Of a DNA stretch of 37,531 bases, positions 18,294-25,682 are shown piece by piece. The notes beneath the pieces are model-generated. The model searched no databases and was not told the origin of the DNA. It worked only from the letters and a program-made list of their open reading frames with translations. Numbering within the stretch: position 1 is the stretch's first letter; each line of letters opens with the position of its first letter. Source of the DNA: Bacteroidota bacterium (lineage in GTDB: Bacteria; Bacteroidota; Bacteroidia; Bacteroidales; PUMT01); assembly GCA_003551495.1 (NCBI GenBank), contig PUMT01000166.1, positions 1 through 37,531 of the forward strand, given 5' to 3'. The translations under genes and the position numbers were made by a program.

Positions 18294-18932
18294 TTATACA
18301 GAGCTCAGTCTGATAATTTCCGTTGTACCCGGGCCTTCATTGAACAGAAGATCCAGAATGCTCAGATTCGGTACGAACCCACTTCTGTCGGAGAAAACCT
18401 GAATGTACTCTGCAGGCGAAAAGTCACTGTCTGTTTCCTCAAACTTTTTCCTGGGATGGATGATATTCCTGAAATCATCTGCATCTTTTGGTTCTTTTTC
18501 AAATGAATCCGTAAACAGTATATTTTTTTCAATTTCACAAATATCCAGTAATATTTCCAGTATTTCACAGTTGAGGTCAAACAGGTATTTATAACTTCCT
18601 TTAAAGAAAGGCAGGATATGATCGTAATAATATTCAAAAAACGGTGAAGAACGGTAAGCCGACTCAATAGAAATACGGTGAAGCCGCTGCCAGCTGTAAT
18701 GATTATCAATTACCACCTCCCTTACGGGCATTTTTGTTCCGCTTCTTTTTTTTACAGGGATCACAAGTGGCAGCACTTTGTTGGCGGATAAAATGTTGCA
18801 CCTGTTCCTGAAAGTTTGCTTTAAGTAATTTTCATGGCATTCCAGGTAAACTTCACTGTACAGTAATATTTTTGTAAAATACTGAATATTCGGAAAATAA
18901 GCTGTTGAAAGCAATATTTTGTTTTTAGCCAT
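18294..18932 (-). CDS. WbqC-like family protein
   Basis: This 212-aa cytoplasmic protein shows the WbqC family pattern. It has the N-terminal AYFPNIQYFTKI, then ENYLKQTFRNRCNILSANK (about residues 34-52), LPLVIPVKKRSG, the SWQRLHRISIESAYRSSPFF segment (about 80-99), and a C-terminal PNLSILDLLFNEGP motif. WbqC-like proteins were named from polysaccharide (O-antigen) clusters, but their biochemistry is not settled. There are no glycosyltransferase genes nearby. From memory, many Bacteroidales carry this gene next to lepB and dapB. Here those genes lie 3 kb away on the same strand, beyond a plus-strand redox pair. Confidence 0.82.
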   Translation of the reverse strand: MAKNKILLSTAYFPNIQYFTKILLYSEVYLECHENYLKQTFRNRCNILSANKVLPLVIPVKKRSGTKMPVREVVIDNHYSWQRLHRISIESAYRSSPFFEYYYDHILPFFKGSYKYLFDLNCEILEILLDICEIEKNILFTDSFEKEPKDADDFRNIIHPRKKFEETDSDFSPAEYIQVFSDRSGFVPNLSILDLLFNEGPGTTEIIRLSSV

Positions 18933-19000
18933 ATTGTAAACCGGAGGTTATAAAATTGTTTGATACAATTCCCGTTAAATAAAAATAAGGAATTATAATT

Positions 19001-19031
19001 TTTCCATTAAGAATTCTTTTATATATATTTG
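19001..19031 (+). promoter_or_regulatory. Candidate Bacteroidota-type promoter for the DUF362/ferredoxin pair
   Basis: TTTC (19001-19004), a 19-bp spacer and a perfect -7 box TATATTTG (19024-19031) lie in a very AT-rich divergent region. The predicted start near 19037 gives a leader of about 85 nt before the ATG at 19123. The -33 box has one mismatch. Confidence 0.4.
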
Positions 19032-19122
19032 ATTGGAAAAATATATACTTTTTGTTATATATCAATTGTTGCATTGATAAACTTTTTTTAGAACACAATA
19101 TTAATAATAAATAATCAGCAAT

Positions 19123-20046
19123 ATGAAACGAAGGGAATTCATAAGAAAATCTGTAGGTGCCGGAATTGTAGGATCGGCTTTATCTTTTGCCGGATACAAT
19201 AAACTGTTCGGTGCGGAAATGCCTGATAGCGGAACGCCTTATGACCTTGTGGCAGTACGCGGCGGCGAACCCGAGATTATGTTCGACCGGGCAATAGAAG
19301 CGCTCGGCGGGATGGGGAATTTTGTAAAAAGCGGGCAGACTGTTGTCCTTAAACCGAACATGTCGTGGGATGTGCCTCCTGAAAGGGCAGCCAACACCAA
19401 TCCCGGACTTGTAAAGCATATAGTAAAGAAATGTTATGAAGCCGGTGCAAGTCAGGTTTACGCTTTTGACAACACCTGTGATAACTGGATAAGAAGCTAC
19501 AGGAACAGCGGAGTAGAAGAAGCTGTCAAAGAGGGCGGGGGACGAGTTTTGCCTGGCAATACCGAAGATTATTACAAGGATGTTAAGGTGGAACAGGGAA
19601 GGCGCCTTACAGAAGCAAAGGTTCACGAACTGGTACTCAACAGTGACGTCTACATTAATATCCCGGTTCTCAAGCACCATTCCTCAAGCAGGATCACCAT
19701 CTGCCTGAAAAACCTTATGGGAATTGTATGGGATCGCCGCTTCTGGCACACCAACGACCTTCACCAGTGCATTGCCGATTTTGGAACCTGGGAAAGGAAA
19801 CCTGATCTCAATATAGTTGATGCATACAGGGTTATGATGAGAAATGGCCCGCGGGGAGTATCAGTTGACGACGTTTCTGAAATGAAGTCACTTATAGCTT
19901 CAACCGACATGGTAGCAGCCGACGCAGCCGCCACACGTTTATTCGGGTTGGAGCCCGAAGAGGTCGGCCATATCAGGATAGCACATGAAATGGGTGTTGG
20001 CAACATGAAGCTTGACCAGCTCAATATCAGCCGTATCACGGTTTAA
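19123..20046 (+). CDS. Tat-exported DUF362 domain protein
   Basis: This 307-aa protein starts with a Tat-type signal (KRREFIRKS, then the hydrophobic stretch AGIVGSALSFAG), implying export of a folded, possibly cofactor-bearing protein. The remainder is the DUF362 domain: VVLKPNMSW (about residues 75-83), GLVKHIVKKCYEAGA, INIPVLKHHSSSRIT (about 177-191), CLKNLMGIVWDRR and a C-terminal DMVAADAAATRLFG. DUF362 has no established enzymatic role; Fe-S proteins often occur beside or within such proteins. Four Cys residues are scattered and do not form a ferredoxin motif. The Fe-S fusion gene follows after 101 bp, so the two probably act together. Confidence 0.88.
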   Translation: MKRREFIRKSVGAGIVGSALSFAGYNKLFGAEMPDSGTPYDLVAVRGGEPEIMFDRAIEALGGMGNFVKSGQTVVLKPNMSWDVPPERAANTNPGLVKHIVKKCYEAGASQVYAFDNTCDNWIRSYRNSGVEEAVKEGGGRVLPGNTEDYYKDVKVEQGRRLTEAKVHELVLNSDVYINIPVLKHHSSSRITICLKNLMGIVWDRRFWHTNDLHQCIADFGTWERKPDLNIVDAYRVMMRNGPRGVSVDDVSEMKSLIASTDMVAADAAATRLFGLEPEEVGHIRIAHEMGVGNMKLDQLNISRITV

Positions 20047-20073
20047 TCCTTTATTTCAATAAGGTATTACCTG

Positions 20074-20099
20074 CCTGTCTGCCTGATTTTGCAGACAGG
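20074..20099. repeat. Intergenic palindrome, 9-bp perfect stem
   Basis: CCTGTCTGC (20074-20082) pairs perfectly with GCAGACAGG (20091-20099) across the 8-nt loop CTGATTTT. There is no T-run after it, so it is more likely an mRNA processing or stabilising hairpin, or a repeat element, than a terminator. Confidence 0.75.
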
Positions 20100-20147
20100 A
20101 ATGAATTATAGTATACTTGAACAGTAGTCACCTTTTAAAAATAGACT

Positions 20148-21776
20148 ATGCAAAACCATCTGAAACCTTTTAGGGTTATTATTTCGCTCTTCTTTCTTAT
20201 AGTGGCCGCACTGATCTTTATAGACTTCAGGGAGGTATTTTCAGAATCATTCATTTCAGGATTTCTTTCCCTTCAGTTCGGGCCTTCCGTTATCAGGTTT
20301 ATACATATAGCAGGTATCACCCTGTTTGGTTTTATATTCATTCTTCTGATTACGTTGCTTTTTGGAAGGGTATATTGCTCAACAATTTGTCCGCTTGGAA
20401 TTTTTCAGGATGTAGTATCATGGATATCAAAAAAGGTAAGGAGGAGGATGCGCCCGTACAGATACGCCCTTCCCAAAAATCTTTTACGCTATTCCCTGCT
20501 GGGACTGACCATAATATTTTTGCTGTTCGGAAGCATTTTGTTAATGAACCTGCTCGATCCTTACAGCAATTTCGGCAGGTTTGTTACCTATTTTGTCAGG
20601 CCTGTTGCAGCCTGGATTAACAACACTCTGGCAGGCACATTGTCCTCCATGGGGGTCTACACACTTTACCGTGTAAGTTTCCCTTCCATACAGTGGGAGA
20701 TAATGGTTTTCCCGGCATTGATGCTTGGACTTGTAATATGGCTTTCCTACAGGTACGGAAGATTATACTGCAACACTGTTTGTCCTGTTGGCACCCTGCT
20801 TGGTTTCCTGTCAAAATTTTCCATTTTCAGGATAGCAATTGAGAATTCGGGATGTACCAATTGTGCCCGTTGCGAACGCATCTGCAAATCATCCTGCATT
20901 GATTTCAAAACAAATGAGATTGATTTTTCAAGGTGTGTGGGGTGCATGAACTGCCTCAATATATGTCCGGAAAATGCTATTAAGTACTATTTCAAGGGCC
21001 GTCCTGTTCCCGTTGCCGTAACGGAAAGCGAACCGGTTGAACAATCAGGTGCCCCTGACAACACCAAGCGGAGCTTTCTAATAGTAATGGCAGCTTCCCT
21101 GTTGGGATTCAATAAGTTTGTTTCAGCGGCCGAGCAGCAGGGAAGGAGATTACGCAGAAGAAAGAACAATGGTTCTAACGAAGTGCAAATGTCCCGCCCC
21201 TCAACAATACCCGAAAACAGGCAATATCCCGTTTCGCCTCCGGGGTCGGTTAGTATCGAAAAATTCAACAAGGCTTGTACCGCCTGTGGTGTTTGTGTAA
21301 CCAAATGTCCCGGCAATGTGCTTCAACCCTCTTTCCTGGAATACGGTCTTGCCGGCTTTATGCAGCCCAGAATGGATTACCTTTCAGGGTTCTGCAACTT
21401 TGACTGTACTACGTGCGGAGAGATTTGCCCGACCGGTGCCATTAAACCACTGACCATCGAAAAGAAACATGTGGCACAGGTAGGAGTTGCCGTTTTTATT
21501 ATGGAAAACTGTGTGGTTTTTATTGATCATACCGATTGCGGAGCATGCTCCGAGCACTGTCCCACAAAGGCGGTAGATATGGTTCCGTTTACAGGAGGTG
21601 TTACAATTCCCGAAGTTACCGAGAATATATGCATCGGATGTGGAGCTTGTGAATATGCTTGTCCTACAGAACCATACAAGGCCATTTATGTCGAGGGCAA
21701 TCCTGTTCACGTAGAAGCTGACAGGCCGGAGCATGAAGAGCTTGAAAGGCCGGATACGGAGGAATTCCCGTTTTAG
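20148..21776 (+). CDS. NapH-like membrane domain fused to a NapG-like multi-cluster ferredoxin domain
   Basis: This 542-aa membrane iron-sulfur protein has a NapH-type N-terminal half: about four to five membrane helices (around 9-25, 51-72, 112-135, 186-200) and two CxxxCP motifs after helices (C77-C81, C208-C212). Two ferredoxin motifs follow (C236-C246 region; C263xxC266xxC269xxxC273P). A hydrophobic, signal-like stretch (KRSFLIVMAASLLG, 308-320) and a basic patch come next. Then there is a NapG-like domain with further motifs (C377-C387; C416/C420-C427; C464-C471; C495-C505). In nitrate respiration NapH and NapG are separate proteins passing electrons from quinol to the periplasm; here they appear fused. 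No napA-like reductase is present, so the acceptor is unknown, perhaps linked to the upstream DUF362 protein. A tandem repeat begins at its stop codon. Confidence 0.87.
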   Translation: MQNHLKPFRVIISLFFLIVAALIFIDFREVFSESFISGFLSLQFGPSVIRFIHIAGITLFGFIFILLITLLFGRVYCSTICPLGIFQDVVSWISKKVRRRMRPYRYALPKNLLRYSLLGLTIIFLLFGSILLMNLLDPYSNFGRFVTYFVRPVAAWINNTLAGTLSSMGVYTLYRVSFPSIQWEIMVFPALMLGLVIWLSYRYGRLYCNTVCPVGTLLGFLSKFSIFRIAIENSGCTNCARCERICKSSCIDFKTNEIDFSRCVGCMNCLNICPENAIKYYFKGRPVPVAVTESEPVEQSGAPDNTKRSFLIVMAASLLGFNKFVSAAEQQGRRLRRRKNNGSNEVQMSRPSTIPENRQYPVSPPGSVSIEKFNKACTACGVCVTKCPGNVLQPSFLEYGLAGFMQPRMDYLSGFCNFDCTTCGEICPTGAIKPLTIEKKHVAQVGVAVFIMENCVVFIDHTDCGACSEHCPTKAVDMVPFTGGVTIPEVTENICIGCGACEYACPTEPYKAIYVEGNPVHVEADRPEHEELERPDTEEFPF

Positions 21777-21934
21777 AACACCTTAACAGGCAAAAATATT
21801 TTAGAACAACTTGACCGGCAAAAATATTTTAGAACAACTTGACCGGCAAAAATATTTTAGAACAACTTGACCGGCAAAAATATTTTAGAACAGCTTGACC
21901 GGCAACAATATTATAGAACTTACCAGCAACAATA
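21771..21934 (+). repeat. 28-bp tandem repeat array (five full copies plus a degenerate sixth)
   Basis: Copies begin at 21771, 21799, 21827, 21855 and 21883, with a shortened 24-bp copy at 21911-21934. Each unit opens with TTTTAGAACA, continues with (A)CTTGACCGGC and closes with AAAAATA. Copies 2-4 are identical; copies 1, 5 and 6 at the edges have diverged. The first unit contains the TAG stop of the Fe-S gene. The remaining bases to 22068 hold no gene or terminator that I can see. Confidence 0.95.
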
Positions 21935-22068
21935 CCGGTGTTCAAATATTCCTGACCTGTTCCACCTGTAATTGTCTGGCTCAGGACACCTGAACAACCA
22001 ATTTACAGCAAACGGAGGGGTAACGTTCTGTATTATGTCTTAATTTTGCTGATGCTGGCTGATAGGCC

Positions 22069-23466
22069 TTATTCTATTCCTGAAAAAAGCCTGTTCCACC
22101 TTATTCTGCCGAGGCCCGACCTGTTTTGGTCAAGTGACAGCCAGATGAAAACCGGACTCCCGACTATATGGTCGTGCGGCACGAAGCCCCAGTACCTTGA
22201 GTCGAGCGAGTTATGCCTGTTGTCTCCAACCATGAAGTAATAGTCCATCTGAAAAGTGTAGTAATCTGCCTGGCGTCCGTTTATATATATTTCTCCGTTT
22301 GTAACTGACAGCTCATTTCCCTCATAGGCCTCAATTATTCGGCTGTATTTTGAGATATTTACACTGTCAAGCTGTACAGTTTCATTCTTTGCCGGGATTA
22401 CAAGCGGACCGAAAAAATCTTCGTTCCAGGGATATTCCGGGTTATGAGGGAATACATACGGACTGAAGTTGCCTTTACGGTTTTCCCATTTGTTTATTGA
22501 AAGCACATTCGGGAAACCGGAAAGGGTTTCGGCATTTGACCTTGTGAGGGGAATGAAGTACTCGGTTGAGCTGTAGGACATTATTTCATTCCGGTTTATT
22601 CCCATATTTTCCAGAGCCCTTTTGTTCAGGGGAGTTCCGTCTGTCCTCACTATATGCTGATACTGGATCTTTTCATTTCCCTCGTCGAAAGGCTTTCCGT
22701 TTATGAATATTTCCCCGCTGACAATCTCAAGTGTGTCACCCGGAATGGCAACACACCTTTTGATGTAATTGTCCCGCTTATCAACCGGCCGGGAAGTAAC
22801 GGTAAAATTTTCATGAATATATCTTCTTGCGCGTGTTATATACTCCTCTGTCTCACTCCGGCTTCTTCCCTGGAACAACCTGTTCTCAGCAAGTTCGTTT
22901 GCATATTGAATTATTACATTATAATAGCTCTGGTCCTGCATCCCAAGAATAACAGTATCGCCTTCAGGAAAGTTGAAAACAACTATATCATTGTTCTCAA
23001 CCTCTTTAAAACCTGCAAGTCGCCTGTACGACCATTGTACCCACTCCACATACGACTTTACATTGCTGGTAAGGGGCATGGTGTTGTGGGCAAAAGGGAA
23101 TGAGATGGGTGTGTTGGGCAGTTTAGGACCGTATGTCAGCTTGCTTACAAAAAGGTGGTCTCCTATAAGAAGGGACTTTTCCATCGACCCTGTGGGTATC
23201 TTATAGTTCTGGAAGAAAAAAATGTTGATGAAAGTAACGGCTATAACAGCAAATATTAGTGCATCCAGCCATTCAACAAGAGTGCTGTTCTTGCCTTCAC
23301 GCTTTTTCCAGAAAGTCCAGTTAACCTTTCTGGAGACATATATATCGAAAATAACGGGTAATCCCAGTAAAAACCAGAAGTTCCCGAGCCAGATCACCCA
23401 CATTATATAGAGAGCCGAAACAACTCCAAATTTGATCCAGGCAAAATGTTTTTTATTCAGTTGCAT
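22069..23466 (-). CDS. lepB: Signal peptidase I
   Basis: This membrane peptidase removes signal peptides from exported preproteins. The 465-aa form, with a long insertion between the catalytic boxes, is usual in Bacteroidota. N-terminal membrane segments lie at about 11-42 and 66-85. The Ser/Lys dyad is S94 (IPTGSMEKSL) and K236 (NYIKRCVAIPGD). GDNRHNSLDSRYWG near the C-terminus is the last family box. I chose the ATG at 23466 (MQLNKKHFAW) because it begins just before the first membrane helix, as in relatives. An upstream ATG (23517) would overlap the dapB end and add 17 unconserved residues. It lies 37 bp downstream of dapB in the same transcript. Confidence 0.95.
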   Translation of the reverse strand: MQLNKKHFAWIKFGVVSALYIMWVIWLGNFWFLLGLPVIFDIYVSRKVNWTFWKKREGKNSTLVEWLDALIFAVIAVTFINIFFFQNYKIPTGSMEKSLLIGDHLFVSKLTYGPKLPNTPISFPFAHNTMPLTSNVKSYVEWVQWSYRRLAGFKEVENNDIVVFNFPEGDTVILGMQDQSYYNVIIQYANELAENRLFQGRSRSETEEYITRARRYIHENFTVTSRPVDKRDNYIKRCVAIPGDTLEIVSGEIFINGKPFDEGNEKIQYQHIVRTDGTPLNKRALENMGINRNEIMSYSSTEYFIPLTRSNAETLSGFPNVLSINKWENRKGNFSPYVFPHNPEYPWNEDFFGPLVIPAKNETVQLDSVNISKYSRIIEAYEGNELSVTNGEIYINGRQADYYTFQMDYYFMVGDNRHNSLDSRYWGFVPHDHIVGSPVFIWLSLDQNRSGLGRIRWNRLFSGIE

Positions 23467-23503
23467 TTTAATTTGTATTGGTGTATGATATTTTTTATTA
23501 TTC

Positions 23504-24223
23504 CTAATCCAGTCCAAGCAGGTCTTTCATTGAAAAAAGCCCTTTTTTCCCTCTTGCAAATTCAGCAGCTGCAACAGCACCGGTTGCAAATCCTTTTCTG
23601 TTGAGTGCACGGTGACTAATTTCCAGTTCATCAAACGGCGATTTCCAGCTTATAACATGTGTGCCCGGCACGTTTCCGGTGCGTTCTGAATGTATTGACA
23701 AAAGTGAGGGGTCATCACCCTTTTCCATAGTCCAGTCCTTTATCCTCTTTAACCCATCTTTCAGTCCGTCAGCCAGCGTTATAGCCGTTCCGCTCGGGGC
23801 ATCCTTTTTGTGAATGTGGTGGACTTCGCTAATATTTACCCCGTAGTCGGGGAACCTGTCCATTATGCCGGCCAGGTATTTGTTAAGGCTGAAAAGGATA
23901 TTGACTCCCGGACTGAAATTTGAGGCGTAGAAAAAGCAGCCTCCTTTTCTTATGCAGGCTTCACGTACTTCCTCCATTCTTTCCGTCCATCCTGTGGTTC
24001 CGGATACAACCGGCACACCTGCATCAAAGCATAGCAAAATGTTGCCGGGAGCTGATGAAGGTGTTGAAAACTCGATTGCAACATCCGCTTTGGATATATT
24101 TGAAGCGGTTAGTTCATCAAGGTTGCTTTCATCGATTTTAAGAACGGCAATGTGGCCCTTTTCAATTGCTGCCTTTTCAATCTCCCTGCCCATTTTTCCA
24201 TATCCGATAAGGGCAATTTTCAT
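23504..24223 (-). CDS. dapB: 4-hydroxy-tetrahydrodipicolinate reductase
   Basis: This enzyme catalyses an NAD(P)H-dependent step of lysine and meso-diaminopimelate synthesis, feeding peptidoglycan. The 239-aa protein has the Rossmann motif GYGKMG (7-12), and FSTPSSA around 52-58. The catalytic/substrate segment EVHHIHKKDAPSGTA (133-147) contains the His pair and Lys, and GTTGWT sits at 75-80. It is somewhat shorter than the E. coli enzyme, as is normal for Bacteroidota. It heads the dapB-lepB unit and is separated from rplT upstream by a terminator, so it needs its own promoter in 24224-24308. I found no clear consensus box there. Confidence 0.97.
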   Translation of the reverse strand: MKIALIGYGKMGREIEKAAIEKGHIAVLKIDESNLDELTASNISKADVAIEFSTPSSAPGNILLCFDAGVPVVSGTTGWTERMEEVREACIRKGGCFFYASNFSPGVNILFSLNKYLAGIMDRFPDYGVNISEVHHIHKKDAPSGTAITLADGLKDGLKRIKDWTMEKGDDPSLLSIHSERTGNVPGTHVISWKSPFDELEISHRALNRKGFATGAVAAAEFARGKKGLFSMKDLLGLD

Positions 24224-24308
24224 ATATTAATTTTTTGGCGTTATTAAATGTTTGATGCATTTGCTTATTAAAACCGGAAGAGTTGCACAGAGAAACAACC
24301 GTAAAAAT

Positions 24309-24336
24309 AAAAAAAGGGAAACAAATATGCTTCCCT
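24309..24336 (-). terminator. Rho-independent terminator of the thrS-infC-rpmI-rplT operon
   Basis: Read on the minus strand, AGGGAA (24336-24331) pairs with TTCCCT (24320-24315) around a 10-nt loop, followed by a T-run (24315-24309). It lies about 25 bases after the rplT stop and separates it from dapB. Confidence 0.75.
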
Positions 24337-24361
24337 GTATAAGAATAAAGTGTTTTATTGC

Positions 24362-24709
24362 TTATTTTTTTACAACTTTCACAACAGCCTTGAATGCACC
24401 GGGGTGGTTCATTGCCAGGTCTGCCAGAACCTTGCGGTTCAGTTCAATCCCCTTTTTGTTCACTGCTCCCATAAATTCGCTGTAGGACATACCGTGCTCC
24501 CTGGCTGCGGCATTAATCCTCTGGATCCATATTCCCCTGAAAGCTGTCTTTTTCTTTCTCCTGTCCCGGTAAGCATATAGCAAACCTTTCTCTACGGCAT
24601 TTTTGGCTACGGTGTAAACATTTTTTCTTCTTCCGAAATAGCCTTTTGCCTGTTTAATGACCTTTTTCCTTCTTCTCTTTGCTGCTACAGCATTTACTGA
24701 TCTTGGCAT
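24362..24709 (-). CDS. rplT: 50S ribosomal protein L20
   Basis: This is a 115-aa, highly basic 23S rRNA-binding protein needed early in large-subunit assembly. The N-terminal extension ([32 protein letters not shown]) and the globular [20 protein letters not shown] segment are diagnostic. It is last in the conserved thrS-infC-rpmI-rplT order. In other phyla L20 represses its own operon by binding leader mRNA. The 101-bp rpmI-rplT gap could hold such a site, but I did not identify one. Confidence 0.98.
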   Translation of the reverse strand: MPRSVNAVAAKRRRKKVIKQAKGYFGRRKNVYTVAKNAVEKGLLYAYRDRRKKKTAFRGIWIQRINAAAREHGMSYSEFMGAVNKKGIELNRKVLADLAMNHPGAFKAVVKVVKK

Positions 24710-24810
24710 AGTTTTGCAATTTTGGAGTGGTTAGCGTTTCGGTAGTAATCACGAAATCTTGGGGGCTAATTCACTCTGGTTAATTAATAATATCCTGAAA
24801 ATCCCAGGCT

Positions 24811-25008
24811 CTACTTCATTGCAAGCAAAAGCTTGATATTTTTCTCATCCGGCTTGCTTACGGTAGTGGAATAAGTAAGATTCCTTTTCCTTTTAGTTGA
24901 CTTTTTTGTAAGGATGTGGCTCTTGTAAGCATGCTTGCGTTTAATCTTCCCTGTTCCGGTCAGTGAAAATCTCTTTTTGGAACCGGAATTGGTCTTCATC
25001 TTAGGCAT
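24811..25008 (-). CDS. rpmI: 50S ribosomal protein L35
   Basis: This 65-aa basic protein has the family pattern [13 protein letters not shown] at the start, [17 protein letters not shown] in the middle and an aromatic/basic tail. It lies 37 bp after infC and 101 bp before rplT, the usual order. Confidence 0.98.
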   Translation of the reverse strand: MPKMKTNSGSKKRFSLTGTGKIKRKHAYKSHILTKKSTKRKRNLTYSTTVSKPDEKNIKLLLAMK

Positions 25009-25045
25009 TTTAATTTCACTTTTTTGTTATGTAACGATTCAATTT

Positions 25046-25633
25046 TTATTGTTTTTTTTGGGCTTTCGGACTGATCAGCATGATCATTCTTTTTCCCTCA
25101 AGCCTGGGAAGCTGTTCAACCTTGCCGAGCTCTTCGAGTTCCTGGGCAAACCTGAGAAGCAGTATTTCCCCTTTTTCCTTGAAAAGAATTGTCCTTCCCT
25201 TAAAAAATACATACGCTTTAATCTTGCACCCGTCATTCAGAAACTTTTTTGCATGATTCAGCTTGAACTGGAAATCATGCTCATCTGTGTTGGGCCCGAA
25301 GCGTATTTCCTTTACAACTATTTTTACGGCTTTCGCCTTGATCTCTTTTTGCTTCTTCTTTTGCTGGTAAAGAAATTTCTGATAATCAATTATCCTGCAA
25401 ACAGGTGGATCTGCCTTTGGTGATATTTCAACAAGGTCGAGCTCCATTTCATCGGCTAGCTTAATACATTTTTCCAGCGGGTATATCCCCGGTTCTTCAA
25501 TGTTATCACCAACCAGCCTTACTTTTGAAGCCCTGATCTCATTATTTTTTTTGTACCTGGGCTCCTGATCACTCCTTTTGCCAAATCTTCTGCCTTGCTG
25601 GCCTTTATGAAAACTGCTTTTCTTGATTGCTAT
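25046..25633 (-). CDS. infC: Translation initiation factor IF-3, apparent AUA start
   Basis: IF-3 binds the 30S subunit, checks initiator tRNA and start codon, and prevents subunit joining. From the ATA codon at 25633 the protein is 195 aa. It has a basic leader ([19 protein letters not shown]), the N-domain ([14 protein letters not shown], then [24 protein letters not shown]), a linker ([13 protein letters not shown]) and the C-domain ([45 protein letters not shown]). The first ATG in frame (25447) would delete most of the N-domain, which is not credible. ATA is preceded at 8 nt by AAGGAGG, and an in-frame TAA lies upstream. Rare start codons in infC are known from E. coli (AUU) and let IF-3 repress its own translation. 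ATC two codons later is less well spaced. Confidence 0.93.
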   Translation of the reverse strand: MAIKKSSFHKGQQGRRFGKRSDQEPRYKKNNEIRASKVRLVGDNIEEPGIYPLEKCIKLADEMELDLVEISPKADPPVCRIIDYQKFLYQQKKKQKEIKAKAVKIVVKEIRFGPNTDEHDFQFKLNHAKKFLNDGCKIKAYVFFKGRTILFKEKGEILLLRFAQELEELGKVEQLPRLEGKRMIMLISPKAQKKQ

Positions 25634-25641
25634 GGTAAAAC

Positions 25642-25648
25642 CCTCCTT
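25642..25648 (-). promoter_or_regulatory. Strong Shine-Dalgarno that fixes the infC start
   Basis: AAGGAGG on the minus strand lies 8 nt before the ATA codon at 25633. It is the best Shine-Dalgarno match I noticed at any gene in this window, in a phylum that rarely uses them. Confidence 0.75.
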
Positions 25649-25682
25649 AATATTTAGTTAACAATCCGGTTTAATTATCTTA

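Noticed and set aside
21771-21934. 28-bp repeats as a CRISPR array
   Set aside because: The units are directly adjacent with no spacers, and there are no cas genes nearby.
23467-23517. Longer lepB start at 23517
   Set aside because: It would add 17 residues before the conserved N-terminus and overlap dapB; the ATG at 23466 fits relatives.
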